DNA of 10,267 nt from Methanobacteriota archaeon (GCA_023393455.1 JAEWLJ010000014.1:1-10267); one strand, 5' to 3'; shown: positions 1-6,562, counted from the stretch's first letter. A program made the numbers and translations. Notes: a model not told the origin generated them from the sequence alone.

Positions 1-10
1 AATTATAAGG

Positions 11-30
11 CCCCTCGGATAAAACCGGGG
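11..30 (+). promoter_or_regulatory. Hairpin just upstream of the transposase start
   Basis: CCC (11-13) can pair with GGG (28-30), and CGG (16-18) with CCG (25-27), leaving a two-base bulge and the loop ATAAAA. The 3' arm is the only G-rich stretch before the ATG at 34, so folding would hide the likely ribosome site. Many insertion sequences use such a hairpin to limit transposase made from transcripts that read in from outside. That role is known for other elements and is only inferred here. Confidence 0.35.
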
Positions 31-33
31 ATC

Positions 34-827
34 ATGGCATTCCGGGAAATTGACGATGATCTCTGGGAGATTGTTCAGAAATACCTCCCCCCAACAAAGC
101 CGCATATCGGTCGACCCCGATGTGATCCCCGCGGGCTGATCAACGGCATCCTGTACGTTCTGACCACCGGATGCTCCTGGCTCGATGTCCCGGCGAAATA
201 CGGCACCAAATCAACGGTTCACCGGTACCACCTCGAACTCTGCGAGAAAAGAGTGTACCAGGCGATCTTCCTTGACCTTCTCCGGTCGGGGTACGAGATC
301 AAAAAAATCGATCTCTCGCATTGTGCGACAGATACCAAGGACATCCAGGCTAAAAAAGGGGATCAACCGGCTATGATGGCTATAAAAAGGTAAACGGGAA
401 TAAACTGAGTGCTCTGGTCGATCGGAACGGTCTCCCGCTTGCCTGCACGGTTGCACCGGCAAATACCCATGATTCCCGGCTCTACGAGCCAACTCTCGAA
501 GCATTTGAGATTCCCGAGGTGCAAGTTCGTCTCAGGATCATCTCCGCAGATGCAGCCTACGATGCACGGGAGATCCGACAATACAACCGGAAACGAAGAA
601 TTAAAAGTAATATCCCGGCCAATCGAAGATCCCGGAAACATCCGAAACGCGGAAGACCGTTCTGGTTCGATCCGGAGCTCTACAAGAAGCGCAGTGCGGT
701 AGAGCGGTTCTTCAGCTGGATTGAAGCATTTAAGAAGATTGTCCCACGATACGAGCGGTATGAGCACTCATTCATGGGACTGATTCACCTGGCATGCAGC
801 GTCATGATCGCGAGAGTATTGGGATGA
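34..827 (+). pseudogene. IS5-family DDE transposase, split by a -1 frame change
   Basis: The protein catalyses cut-and-paste movement of its own element. The first 119 codons (34-393) carry the N-terminal DUF4096-like DNA-binding region (LPP-x-GRP-x-DPR-x-INGILYVL-x-TGCSWLD). The rest continues in the -1 frame through codons GGC TAT GAT (from 369) to the TGA at 825-827, including the expected YDGYKKV and ALVDRNGLPL segments. The three acidic catalytic residues are all present: Asp100 (331-333), Asp in ISADAAYD (549-551) and Glu in SAVERFFSW (702-704). Rejoined, the protein would be about 264 aa, normal for the family. The frames meet at A6G4 (352-361). Restoring one G would give AKKGG, the usual family sequence, so a one-base deletion explains the break; programmed -1 slippage on the A run is the alternative. 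The -1 frame has a TAA at 351-353, so the switch must occur after that point. Confidence 0.85.
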
Positions 828-970
828 CCTCTAGGAGAATGCGTCCCCCATTCAGGCATGTCCGCGCTCCTTTCGGCTCAAGAGGGAGCATTTTGCCCAA
901 AGATCTGTGCCCCTTCTGAACTCCCGTCCTGCGGAGAGTTAACTCGCATACATGGTGCTCACGCTCCGAC

Positions 971-1193
971 GGCACATCCGAAGAATCGGTTGGACCCGGT
1001 CTTGTCCCGGCAGAACTTCCGGCCCAACCCCGAAAAAAAGTAATTATTCTTCCTTCAGCATCGCGTCGATCGCCGCGGCCGCCTTCTTCGCCGAGCCCAT
1101 CGCCTCGATCACCGTCGCCGCGCCGGTGACGATGTCCCCGCCGACGTAGACGTGGGGGATGGACGTCCGGCCGTCCCTGTCGATGACGATGTC
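971..1193. repeat. Direct repeat, copy 1 (nfnB/sudA 3' end plus downstream flank)
   Basis: This segment matches 3948-4157 in the same orientation. Over the 150 coding bases (1044-1193 against 4008-4157) I count 18 differences, about 88% identity, with identical runs of about 30 bases. The non-coding part (971-1043 against 3948-4007) is also related: roughly 35 of the first 40 bases match, and both copies place a run of T residues on the minus strand directly after the stop codon. The two copies bracket the secreted-protein genes at 1653-3827. Confidence 0.8.
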
Positions 1194-1196
1194 CCG
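1044..1196 (-). pseudogene. Relic of an NfnB/SudA-type oxidoreductase C-terminus
   Basis: On the minus strand this reads DIVIDRDGRTSIPHVYVGG, then DIVTGAATVIEAMGSAKK and a further segment ending MLKEE and TAA (1044-1046). It is the FAD-binding C-terminal tail of the same family as the complete gene at 4008-5351 (motif YVGGDIVTGAATVIEAMGSA against YAGGDIATGAATVIEAMGSA). The frame stays open only as far as a TGA at 1233-1235 and has no start codon or upstream domains, so some 400 residues are missing. Most differences from the intact copy are synonymous or conservative, so this was probably once part of a functional paralog rather than a recent copy. Homology is lost near 1196. Its T7 terminator tract (minus strand of 1033-1039) is still there. 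Confidence 0.8.
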
Positions 1197-1235
1197 GACG
1201 TTCCATTCGTCGCACTCACGAATCGTCGCAAGTCA

Positions 1236-1619
1236 CCCTTTCGGCGTTTCGACTCCTTTCCCTGCGGAGAAGCCGCACAGCAGAGCCCGACGGCTGCTCG
1301 AACTTCTACTCCTGATCCATTGGGTAGCCTCCGCGGCGCAGACCGCATGATTTTCCTCGCCGCGAGAACAGCCTTCCTCCTGTTTCCGTGCTCCCCGCCG
1401 CCGGACCGATCGTCTCACTTTCACAAACGGCCAATGGACATGTAGATGATTGTGAGATAAATGCTATATGGGCCCGGGTCTATCCCCTTGTGCGGATGCT
1501 CAAAACAGCGTTCGCAAAACCGTGGAGGCTCACCCTATCCGTCCAAGACCGGATGAGCCCCCCCACTGCCCGAAGGCAAGAGATAGATTTGCACTCCCTG
1601 TACTTAAGAACTGTGCCTC
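1236..1619. other. Gene-free stretch upstream of the transglutaminase gene
   Basis: I see no believable gene here: the short open frames have no recognisable motifs, no matched ribosome sites and no consistent codon use. The left part (to about 1400) is GC-rich and follows the broken end of the oxidoreductase relic. From about 1440 the base composition falls, as in the gene that follows. Possible archaeal TATA-like sites are the AAATGCTATATG near 1460 and the TACTTAAG near 1601. Neither is strong, so I do not call a promoter. A small hairpin, TGCC (1567-1570) with GGCA (1575-1578), is also present. Confidence 0.5.
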
Positions 1620-1649
1620 TTTGCCTCCGGGGACGTTAGAGGAGGCAAA
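1620..1649 (+). promoter_or_regulatory. Hairpin that buries the ribosome-binding site
   Basis: TTTGCCTCC (1620-1628) is the exact reverse complement of GGAGGCAAA (1641-1649), giving a perfect 9-bp stem with a 12-base loop. The 3' arm contains the whole GGAGG ribosome site (1641-1645) for the ATG at 1653. In the mRNA this would block ribosome loading until the stem opens. A second CCTCT (1616-1620) just upstream could pair instead with AGAGG (1638-1642), so two competing folds are possible. Thermosensor, protein-binding or small-RNA control are all open. Confidence 0.55.
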
Positions 1650-1652
1650 CAG

Positions 1653-2957
1653 ATGAAAGAAACAATTGGACCGCGGGCACTTTCCATGCTTCTCGCTGCA
1701 TTGCTGGTGAGCGGAACGATGGTGCCGGCGGTGAGTGCAGAGAATGAATCAAGGGGCTGGCTCGATACGTTCGACCAGTGGGTTGAGCCAAGGGATATGT
1801 CGAAGTATACTCCGGTCATTGAAACCCCGCAGAGGGTTCCGATCACTGAGGAGATCGCACGGCAGCACCCCGGAGTAATCATTCTAGATCCGAAGAGAGA
1901 ATCAGAATTCCCGGTAATCGATGCAGACATAGTTCCAACCTCTCCCGGTAAAGTATCATTGACGCTGCAAACCGAGAGCAGTGACCTCGGCACCAGGGAT
2001 TTAATGCCGGACGTGAGGATGACCCAGGGAACTATCTCCTGGTACTGGACACAGGACACATTTGTCTACCACGAGATCACGATTCATAACTATGCTTCTT
2101 CTGCAGCGAGCGGGATGGTCATCCTCTGGTCGCTTAAGGATGGGTATGGGTGTGGTGTACCCTTCTCGGATCTTGCAGCGGGAGCGGACCTCACTGTGAC
2201 GGTTCCATTCGAGGTTCTCCCACAGCACAGTTCCATCGGAATAAAACCGATGGCAGTCGAGATCAGAGTTGATCCGACCGGCCTTACGTCGTGGATGGCA
2301 AGAATGCCGATCGATGCCATAGAAAAGTATAACAACGATGCGGCGCATCTCTTCGATCCTGACGGCGGAGAAAACCTCGAGACAAGTGATCTATATCATT
2401 TCCCATTCAGTGAGGGATATAGGGTGTTACTCGAAGCAGCGCAGGCAGCTGATGGTACGACAGAGCCGTATCAGTCTGCCTACGAAATAATGCAACGGGT
2501 TCATGATATGATGGAATATAATAACGAAACAATGTACGTTGAGTATATATTTTCTGATCTGTATACCCTAGACCATCCGTCTCCCATAAACGGAAAATAT
2601 CAAGGGGTCTGCGATGAGTATGGGACCCTGTATACCGCCTTCACCCGCGCACTGGGCATCCCGACGCGATTCCTATCGTTCACCATGGAACTGCCTTCCG
2701 GTAATATAACAGGGCATGCTATTGCAGAATCATGGAATGGAAATGCCTGGATCCACTCGGATCCAACATGGGATGTATTTGACAATCCCCAGGTTTACAG
2801 GGCAGCGGGAAACAACCACATCAACATCACCATCTACGGTGACGCCGATGACTCCTATTACACGCAGGACCCGAACGACCCAACCGGCGATGGCATTCTC
2901 AGGTACGAAGATTTCAGAACGCAGATTCTCCTCGGAGAGGTTCCGAGGTATAACTAA
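1653..2957 (+). CDS. Exported transglutaminase-like (papain-fold) protein
   Basis: The product (434 aa) starts with a signal peptide (residues 1-29, hydrophobic core SMLLAALLVSG, likely cleavage after AVSA), so it probably acts outside the cell. Residues ~105-200 look like a beta-rich accessory region. Residues ~290-400 form a transglutaminase-like core with the full triad: Cys320 in QGVCDEYGTLYTAF, His355 in GHAIAESW and Asp370 in HSDPTWD. The family includes proteases and peptide N-glycanase-like enzymes as well as crosslinkers, so the reaction cannot be named. There is no C-terminal anchor, membrane segment or PGF-CTERM tail, so the protein may be released or held by a partner. The ATG at 1653 is supported by GGAGG at 1641-1645 and by the signal peptide. 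The DNA is markedly AT-richer than its neighbours (bases 2521-2580 are 35% GC by hand count), suggesting transfer. The next gene begins 9 bases after the stop. Confidence 0.85.
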   Translation: MKETIGPRALSMLLAALLVSGTMVPAVSAENESRGWLDTFDQWVEPRDMSKYTPVIETPQRVPITEEIARQHPGVIILDPKRESEFPVIDADIVPTSPGKVSLTLQTESSDLGTRDLMPDVRMTQGTISWYWTQDTFVYHEITIHNYASSAASGMVILWSLKDGYGCGVPFSDLAAGADLTVTVPFEVLPQHSSIGIKPMAVEIRVDPTGLTSWMARMPIDAIEKYNNDAAHLFDPDGGENLETSDLYHFPFSEGYRVLLEAAQAADGTTEPYQSAYEIMQRVHDMMEYNNETMYVEYIFSDLYTLDHPSPINGKYQGVCDEYGTLYTAFTRALGIPTRFLSFTMELPSGNITGHAIAESWNGNAWIHSDPTWDVFDNPQVYRAAGNNHINITIYGDADDSYYTQDPNDPTGDGILRYEDFRTQILLGEVPRYN

Positions 2958-2966
2958 CCCTTTTTT

Positions 2967-3827
2967 ATGTCGAAAAGCGTTGTCCTTCTGATGCTCGGTC
3001 TCATCCTTGCGGTGCTTGTCTGCAGCATACCCGCAGATGCGGTCGTGACGCCTCTCCCTGGGCAGGGAAACCAGACGGGAATTCTGTTTGGGGTTCACCC
3101 GAACGCGAAGACCAACGAGACGATCACCGCATTCATCGCTGAACATGGGGAGATCTGGTGGCATGAGAGCACGTACAACCACACGCATGAGTACGTGTAC
3201 ATCGTGCCGGCGAACGCCTGCGAAGAACAGCTCGTCTATTTAAACAAGATTAGAGCCGATGAACACGGCGGCGAACAGTCCATCGGGCAAATCTGGATTA
3301 TCGGCTGCGATGAGGCGCTGCCCCTGGCCGCGGAACTCACCTTCCCGAAGATTTTTGCGAAGTACCCGGCGCTCAGCAACGACGGCGGGGTGCGGTCGTA
3401 CGTCGAGAATCAATCCCCCAACCGCTATGAGGAGATCACGTCCAAACCTTCTCGGGCGCAGGTCTACTTCATCAACGATACCGGCGTGTTCACGGAGTAC
3501 ATCGTCGACCTCTCGGGAGGAGAGATCGTCTCCACCACCTACATCTCGGAAGAGAACCTCACGGTCGGGAGAGCCGAAGCGGAGGCGCAGGTCCTCTCCG
3601 GGCAGTCTCCGGGCGCCTGCGTCGAGAACGTCGTGCTGAAAGTCTACGACAGCGACCGGATAGTCTGGGAGATCACCGTTCGGGCCGGTCGGGAGACGGA
3701 CGTCGTGCAGATCCCCTCGGACCTGGCGCCCGGGCAGTCGCTCCGGACGACGACGCCGGGGTTCGGAACGATCCTCGCGGCTTTTGGCGTAGGGATGAGT
3801 TTCGTCCTGTACCGGAAGCGGAGATAG
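2967..3827 (+). CDS. PGF-CTERM surface protein of unknown function
   Basis: The 286-aa product has a signal peptide (residues 1-25, MSKS then a long hydrophobic core, likely cut after ADA). Its C-terminus carries a clear PGF-CTERM sorting signal: Pro-Gly-Phe at 264-266, a hydrophobic stretch to about 282, then the basic tail RKRR. In archaea with archaeosortase A such tails are cut and the protein is fixed to the membrane lipid, so this one is probably displayed on the cell surface. The middle (residues ~27-255) is acidic and has several Asn-X-Ser/Thr sites. Residues ~165-245 faintly resemble a PepSY-like fold (YIVDLSGGEIVSTTY, VWEITVRAG), which I would not assert. The ATG has no nearby Shine-Dalgarno sequence; T6 (2961-2966) sits directly before it. 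The gene may be translated by coupling with the upstream gene or be leaderless. Its GC content is close to the host average. Confidence 0.8.
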   Translation: MSKSVVLLMLGLILAVLVCSIPADAVVTPLPGQGNQTGILFGVHPNAKTNETITAFIAEHGEIWWHESTYNHTHEYVYIVPANACEEQLVYLNKIRADEHGGEQSIGQIWIIGCDEALPLAAELTFPKIFAKYPALSNDGGVRSYVENQSPNRYEEITSKPSRAQVYFINDTGVFTEYIVDLSGGEIVSTTYISEENLTVGRAEAEAQVLSGQSPGACVENVVLKVYDSDRIVWEITVRAGRETDVVQIPSDLAPGQSLRTTTPGFGTILAAFGVGMSFVLYRKRR

Positions 3828-3832
3828 GGTCG

Positions 3833-3852
3833 GGGCGGCGGATACGCCCTTT
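3833..3852 (+). terminator. Weak hairpin terminator after the PGF-CTERM gene
   Basis: GGGCG (3833-3837) pairs with CGCCC (3845-3849) around a 7-base loop, followed by TTT (3850-3852), just six bases after the stop codon. The T run is short, so termination may be partial. A second hairpin, TGCCC (3881-3885) with GGGCA (3890-3894), lies downstream. Confidence 0.4.
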
Positions 3853-3947
3853 GCAAACGCTCCTGTCCGGCATGCGCGCCTGCCCATCCGGGCATGAGGG
3901 GGCATCCCGCTCGAACTCCGCTTTGGTGAAACATCGCCCCTCCAGGC

Positions 3948-4157
3948 GGCACACCTGAAGAACGGGTTGGACCCGGCCTTGTCCCCGGGCCGATCCAAAA
4001 AAAAAGTTTACTCTCCCTTCAACATCGCGTTGATCGCCGCCGCCGCACGTTTCGCCGAGCCCATCGCCTCGATCACCGTCGCTGCGCCGGTGGCGATGTC
4101 CCCGCCGGCGTAGACGTGGGGGATGGACGTCCGGCCGCTCTTGTCGACGACGACGTT
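3948..4157. repeat. Direct repeat, copy 2 (3' end of the intact nfnB/sudA gene)
   Basis: This is the partner of 971-1193. It comprises the last 50 codons of the intact oxidoreductase gene and about 60 bases beyond its stop. The downstream part keeps the same order of blocks in both copies: GGCACA-C, GAAGAA, GGTTGGACCCGG, TTGTCCC, then the A-run (T-run on the coding strand). Confidence 0.8.
3997..4007 (-). terminator. U-tract terminator of the nfnA-nfnB operon
   Basis: On the minus strand the TAA (4008-4010) is followed within three bases by T9 (complement of A9 at 3997-4005). Archaeal RNA polymerase commonly stops at such U runs without needing a hairpin. The decayed copy has T7 in the matching place (1033-1039), so the signal was conserved between the two genes. 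Confidence 0.6.
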
Positions 4158-5351
4158 GCCCTTCCGCCCGCGCTCGAGGCCCGGGATCAGGGAGACGAGG
4201 AGCGGGTTCGGGCTTGTGCCGATCGCCTGGATGACCATGTCCACGTCAAGGGTGAACTCACTCCCCTCGATCGGCTCCGGGGACCGGCGGCCGCTCGCGT
4301 CGATGCCGCAGAGCGACATCTTCACGCACTCGATCCCCGTGACGTGCTGCTCGCCGAGGATCCGGGTCGGGTTCGCGCAGGTGAAGAACTCGATCCCCTC
4401 CTCCTTTGCGTGCTCGACCTCGGCCCTCCTTGCCGGCATCTCTTCCTCGCCGCGTCGGTAGATCAACGAGACCTTTGCCCCCAGGCGGCGCGCCACCCGG
4501 GCCGAATCCATCGCGACGTTGCCGCCGCCGATCACCGCGACGCGGGCGGCGTGCAGAACCGGGGTGTCGAACTCGGGGAACGCCTCGGCGTGCATCAGGT
4601 TCACCCTCGTCAGGAACTCGTTTGCCGAGTAGACGCCGTTCAGGTTCTCCCCGGGGATGCACATGAACGCGGGAAGCCCCGCGCCGGTCCCGAGGAAGAC
4701 CGCGTCGTAGCCGAGGAGTTCGTCCGTGCTGACGCTCCTCCCCACGAGGTAATTCTTCTTCAACCGGGCGCCGAGGGCGAGCACCTGGTCGATCTCCGCC
4801 CGGACGACATCCTTCGGGAGCCGGAACGCGGGGATGCCGTAGGTCAGGACGCCGCCGGCCTCGTGGAGCGACTCATAGATCGTGACGGCGTGGCCGGCAC
4901 GGGCGAGCTCGGCCGCGGCCGTCAGCCCGGCGGGGCCGGAGCCCACGACTGCCACCCTTTTGCCGGTCGGCTTTGCTGTCTCGGGGAGCTCGGCGCCGCT
5001 CTCCCGCTCCCGGTCGGCCACGAACCGCTCGAGCGCGCCGATCCGGATCGCCGTCTCCTTGTTACCGAGGATGCAGACGCCCTCGCACTGGGTCTCCTGC
5101 GGGCAGACCCTCCCGCAGATGGCGGGGAGCATGTTCTGTTCCTTGAGCGCCCGTGCGGCGGCGGGGAAGTTGCCCTCCGCGACGTGCCCGATGAAGGCGG
5201 GGATGTCGATGCAGACAGGGCAGCCCCGGACGCAGAGCGGCTTCTTGCACTGGAGGCAGCGTTCCGCCTCGGCGATGGCCTCTGCGGCGGAGAGGCCGCC
5301 GTCGACCTCTTTGAAGTCCTTGATCCGGACGTCGGCAGGCCGGTCACTCAT
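4008..5351 (-). CDS. NfnB/SudA-type NAD(P)H flavoprotein, large subunit (GltD-like)
   Basis: This 447-aa FAD and iron-sulfur protein belongs to the glutamate synthase small-chain/NfnB/SudA group. The N-terminus has two cysteine sets for [4Fe-4S] clusters: C32, C35, C40, C44, and C79, C83, C89, C93; C47 is extra. An FAD fingerprint GSGPAG follows at 137-142, the NAD(P) site GGGN at 275-278 with the basic YRRGEEEMPAR segment after it, and the FAD tail GGD at 416-418. No glutamate synthase large subunit is nearby. The upstream gene, overlapping by 8 bp, is the matching small subunit, so the pair fits an NfnAB/SudBA complex moving electrons between NADH, NADPH and ferredoxin or sulfur compounds. 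The ATG at 5351 has GGAGG at 5360-5364, which is better than the 14-codon longer start at 5393. Automatic labels such as 'glutamate synthase gltA' would be misleading here. Whether it bifurcates electrons cannot be read from sequence. Confidence 0.9.
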   Translation of the reverse strand: MSDRPADVRIKDFKEVDGGLSAAEAIAEAERCLQCKKPLCVRGCPVCIDIPAFIGHVAEGNFPAAARALKEQNMLPAICGRVCPQETQCEGVCILGNKETAIRIGALERFVADRERESGAELPETAKPTGKRVAVVGSGPAGLTAAAELARAGHAVTIYESLHEAGGVLTYGIPAFRLPKDVVRAEIDQVLALGARLKKNYLVGRSVSTDELLGYDAVFLGTGAGLPAFMCIPGENLNGVYSANEFLTRVNLMHAEAFPEFDTPVLHAARVAVIGGGNVAMDSARVARRLGAKVSLIYRRGEEEMPARRAEVEHAKEEGIEFFTCANPTRILGEQHVTGIECVKMSLCGIDASGRRSPEPIEGSEFTLDVDMVIQAIGTSPNPLLVSLIPGLERGRKGNVVVDKSGRTSIPHVYAGGDIATGAATVIEAMGSAKRAAAAINAMLKGE

Positions 5352-6195
5352 GGTGGTGGCCTCCTTCGCCGCACCGGCACCGGTGCTCCGCAAACCGCTC
5401 GAGCGCGACCTTCTCCTGCCCGGTATAGATCCGCTGCCGTTGCATCAGTTCGGCAAAGTCGACCTGGTGGGCGTCGAACTCGGGTCCGTCGACGCAGGCG
5501 AACTTCGTCTCCCCCCCAACGGTCACCCGGCAGGAGCCGCACATCCCTGTCCCGTCGACCATGATCGGGTTGAGGCTCACGTAGGTCTTCACGCCGTAGG
5601 GAACCGTCGCGCCGGCGGTGACCTTCATCATGATGGCGGGGCCGATGATCCAGACCCGGTCGATCTTCCTCTCTGCGAGCAGTTTCTTCAGGACGTCGGC
5701 CGCAAACCCGTGAACGCCCTTGCTCCCGTCGTCGGTCGTTATGTGGAGTTCGTCGCAGATCTCCTCCATCTCGTCCTCCAGGATGAGGAGATCGGCGTTC
5801 CTCGCCCCAATGATCCCGATGACGTGGTTGCCTGCCGCTTTGAGTTCCTTCGCGATGAGGGGCGTGCTTGCGATCCCGACACCGCCGCCGATGACGCAGC
5901 AGGTGCCGTAGTTCTCGATCTCGCTCGGCTTTCCGAGCGGTCCCACGACGTCGCTGATGCTGTCGCCCGCGCGAAGGGTCGCAAGCTCCTCGGTCGTCTT
6001 GCCGACGGTCATGAAGATCACCCGTACTGCGTCTCCCCTGACCGCGGAGATGGTGAGCGGTATCCGCTCGCCCGCTTCGTGCAGGCGGAGGATAATAAAC
6101 TGACCCGCCCGTGCGTGCTGCGCCACCTGCGGCGCACGTATCCAGTATTCGTAAACCCGGTCGGCGAGTTTCGTCGCCAATTCTACCTTATACAA
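5344..6195 (-). CDS. NfnA/SudB-type ferredoxin-NAD(P)+ reductase, small subunit
   Basis: The 283-aa product has an FNR-like fold. Residues ~1-95 form the FAD domain with the flavin motif R44-x-P-L-T48. Residues ~98-200 form the nucleotide domain starting CCVIGGGVG (99-107). The C-terminal segment DGTGMCGSC with a later FACVDGPEFD supplies Asp214, Cys219, Cys222 and Cys234, the unusual Asp plus three-Cys [2Fe-2S] site of NfnA/SudB. The protein ends in a short His-rich tail (GHHHE). It is the first gene of a two-gene operon and its end overlaps the large-subunit start by 8 bp. I prefer the TTG start at 6195. AGGAG at 6204-6208 lies 8 bases before that TTG but overlaps the alternative GTG at 6202-6204, and starting there gives MYKVEL, like other family members. 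The product acts in the cytoplasm. Confidence 0.88.
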   Translation of the reverse strand: MYKVELATKLADRVYEYWIRAPQVAQHARAGQFIILRLHEAGERIPLTISAVRGDAVRVIFMTVGKTTEELATLRAGDSISDVVGPLGKPSEIENYGTCCVIGGGVGIASTPLIAKELKAAGNHVIGIIGARNADLLILEDEMEEICDELHITTDDGSKGVHGFAADVLKKLLAERKIDRVWIIGPAIMMKVTAGATVPYGVKTYVSLNPIMVDGTGMCGSCRVTVGGETKFACVDGPEFDAHQVDFAELMQRQRIYTGQEKVALERFAEHRCRCGEGGHHHE

Positions 6196-6204
6196 CCGCT
6201 TCAC

Positions 6205-6385
6205 TCCTGATGATGTTAATCGTCACAACGTCAAAATGCATCTAACGCTTCGTACATATTGTGGCTCCAGCCTCTTTACTGCAGCTCCTCTACCTTGAAT
6301 CAGTACCCCGCGACCGGCCGGAGCGAAGACGGATGCGGAGTAAAGAAAACGAACGGTTATCCGTTGATCCGTCAAAGGAATAGGT
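6205..6385. promoter_or_regulatory. Divergent intergenic region between nfnA and the membrane-protein gene
   Basis: These 181 bases must hold the promoters for both the minus-strand nfnAB operon and the plus-strand pair starting at 6386. Minus-strand CACAATATGTACG (near 6247-6259) is a possible TATA region for nfnAB at a reasonable distance. I see no clear TATA on the plus strand. AACGG and CCGTT (6350-6365) form a small dyad near the plus-strand gene, a possible operator or simply chance. The individual elements are not certain. Confidence 0.35.
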
Positions 6386-6562
6386 ATGCGGAGCCAGGTA
6401 CTCTGGGGGATTGCCCTGACCGCCATCGGCGCGGTTATCGCGGCCGTAGCGATCATAGGGCTCCCGTTTCTCCTCATCTACGCCGTCCCGCTCATCGTGA
6501 TCGGCCTCGCGCTGATCGTGTGGCGGGGGCGCGAGGAGACCATCGAAGCGATCAAGGAGTGA
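6386..6562 (+). CDS. Small membrane protein, 58 aa, two predicted helices
   Basis: The product runs MRSQVLWGIALTAIGAVIAAV and then further hydrophobic sequence to a charged tail WRGREETIEAIKE. Two membrane helices are likely: residues ~6-26 and ~28-47, with a short LPFLLIY turn region. I do not recognise the family. Support for it being real: a purine-rich AAAGGAATAGG stretch directly before the ATG, a typical membrane-protein pattern with charges only at the ends, and a stop eight bases before the YbjQ gene, which makes a tight pair. The GGAG at the end of this gene (6555-6558) is the best ribosome site for the next one. The start may hold the protein in the inner leaflet with the charged tail inside; the function is unknown. 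Confidence 0.75.
   Translation: MRSQVLWGIALTAIGAVIAAVAIIGLPFLLIYAVPLIVIGLALIVWRGREETIEAIKE

Larger units (their letters stand above)
1..840 (+). mobile_element. IS5-family insertion sequence, left end not in window
   Basis: The element is recognised by its transposase (34-827). The reading frame stops 13 bases before position 840, and I place the right end tentatively in the stretch just after the stop. I could not match a right terminal inverted repeat to anything in the first 33 bases, so the left terminal repeat is probably cut off by the window start and both boundaries are approximate. No target-site duplication can be checked for the same reason. The element lies next to the decayed gene end at 1044-1193 and may have taken part in the rearrangement there, which is inference only. 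Confidence 0.65.

Noticed and set aside
4116..5564. Long plus-strand open frame (482 codons) over nfnB
   Set aside because: It lies opposite a gene with clear cofactor motifs, is rich in Arg, Asp, Ala and Pro, and has no motif of its own. It is a high-GC shadow frame.
4882..6210. Plus-strand open frame of 442 codons over nfnAB
   Set aside because: It is antisense to both subunits, whose cluster and nucleotide motifs are unambiguous.
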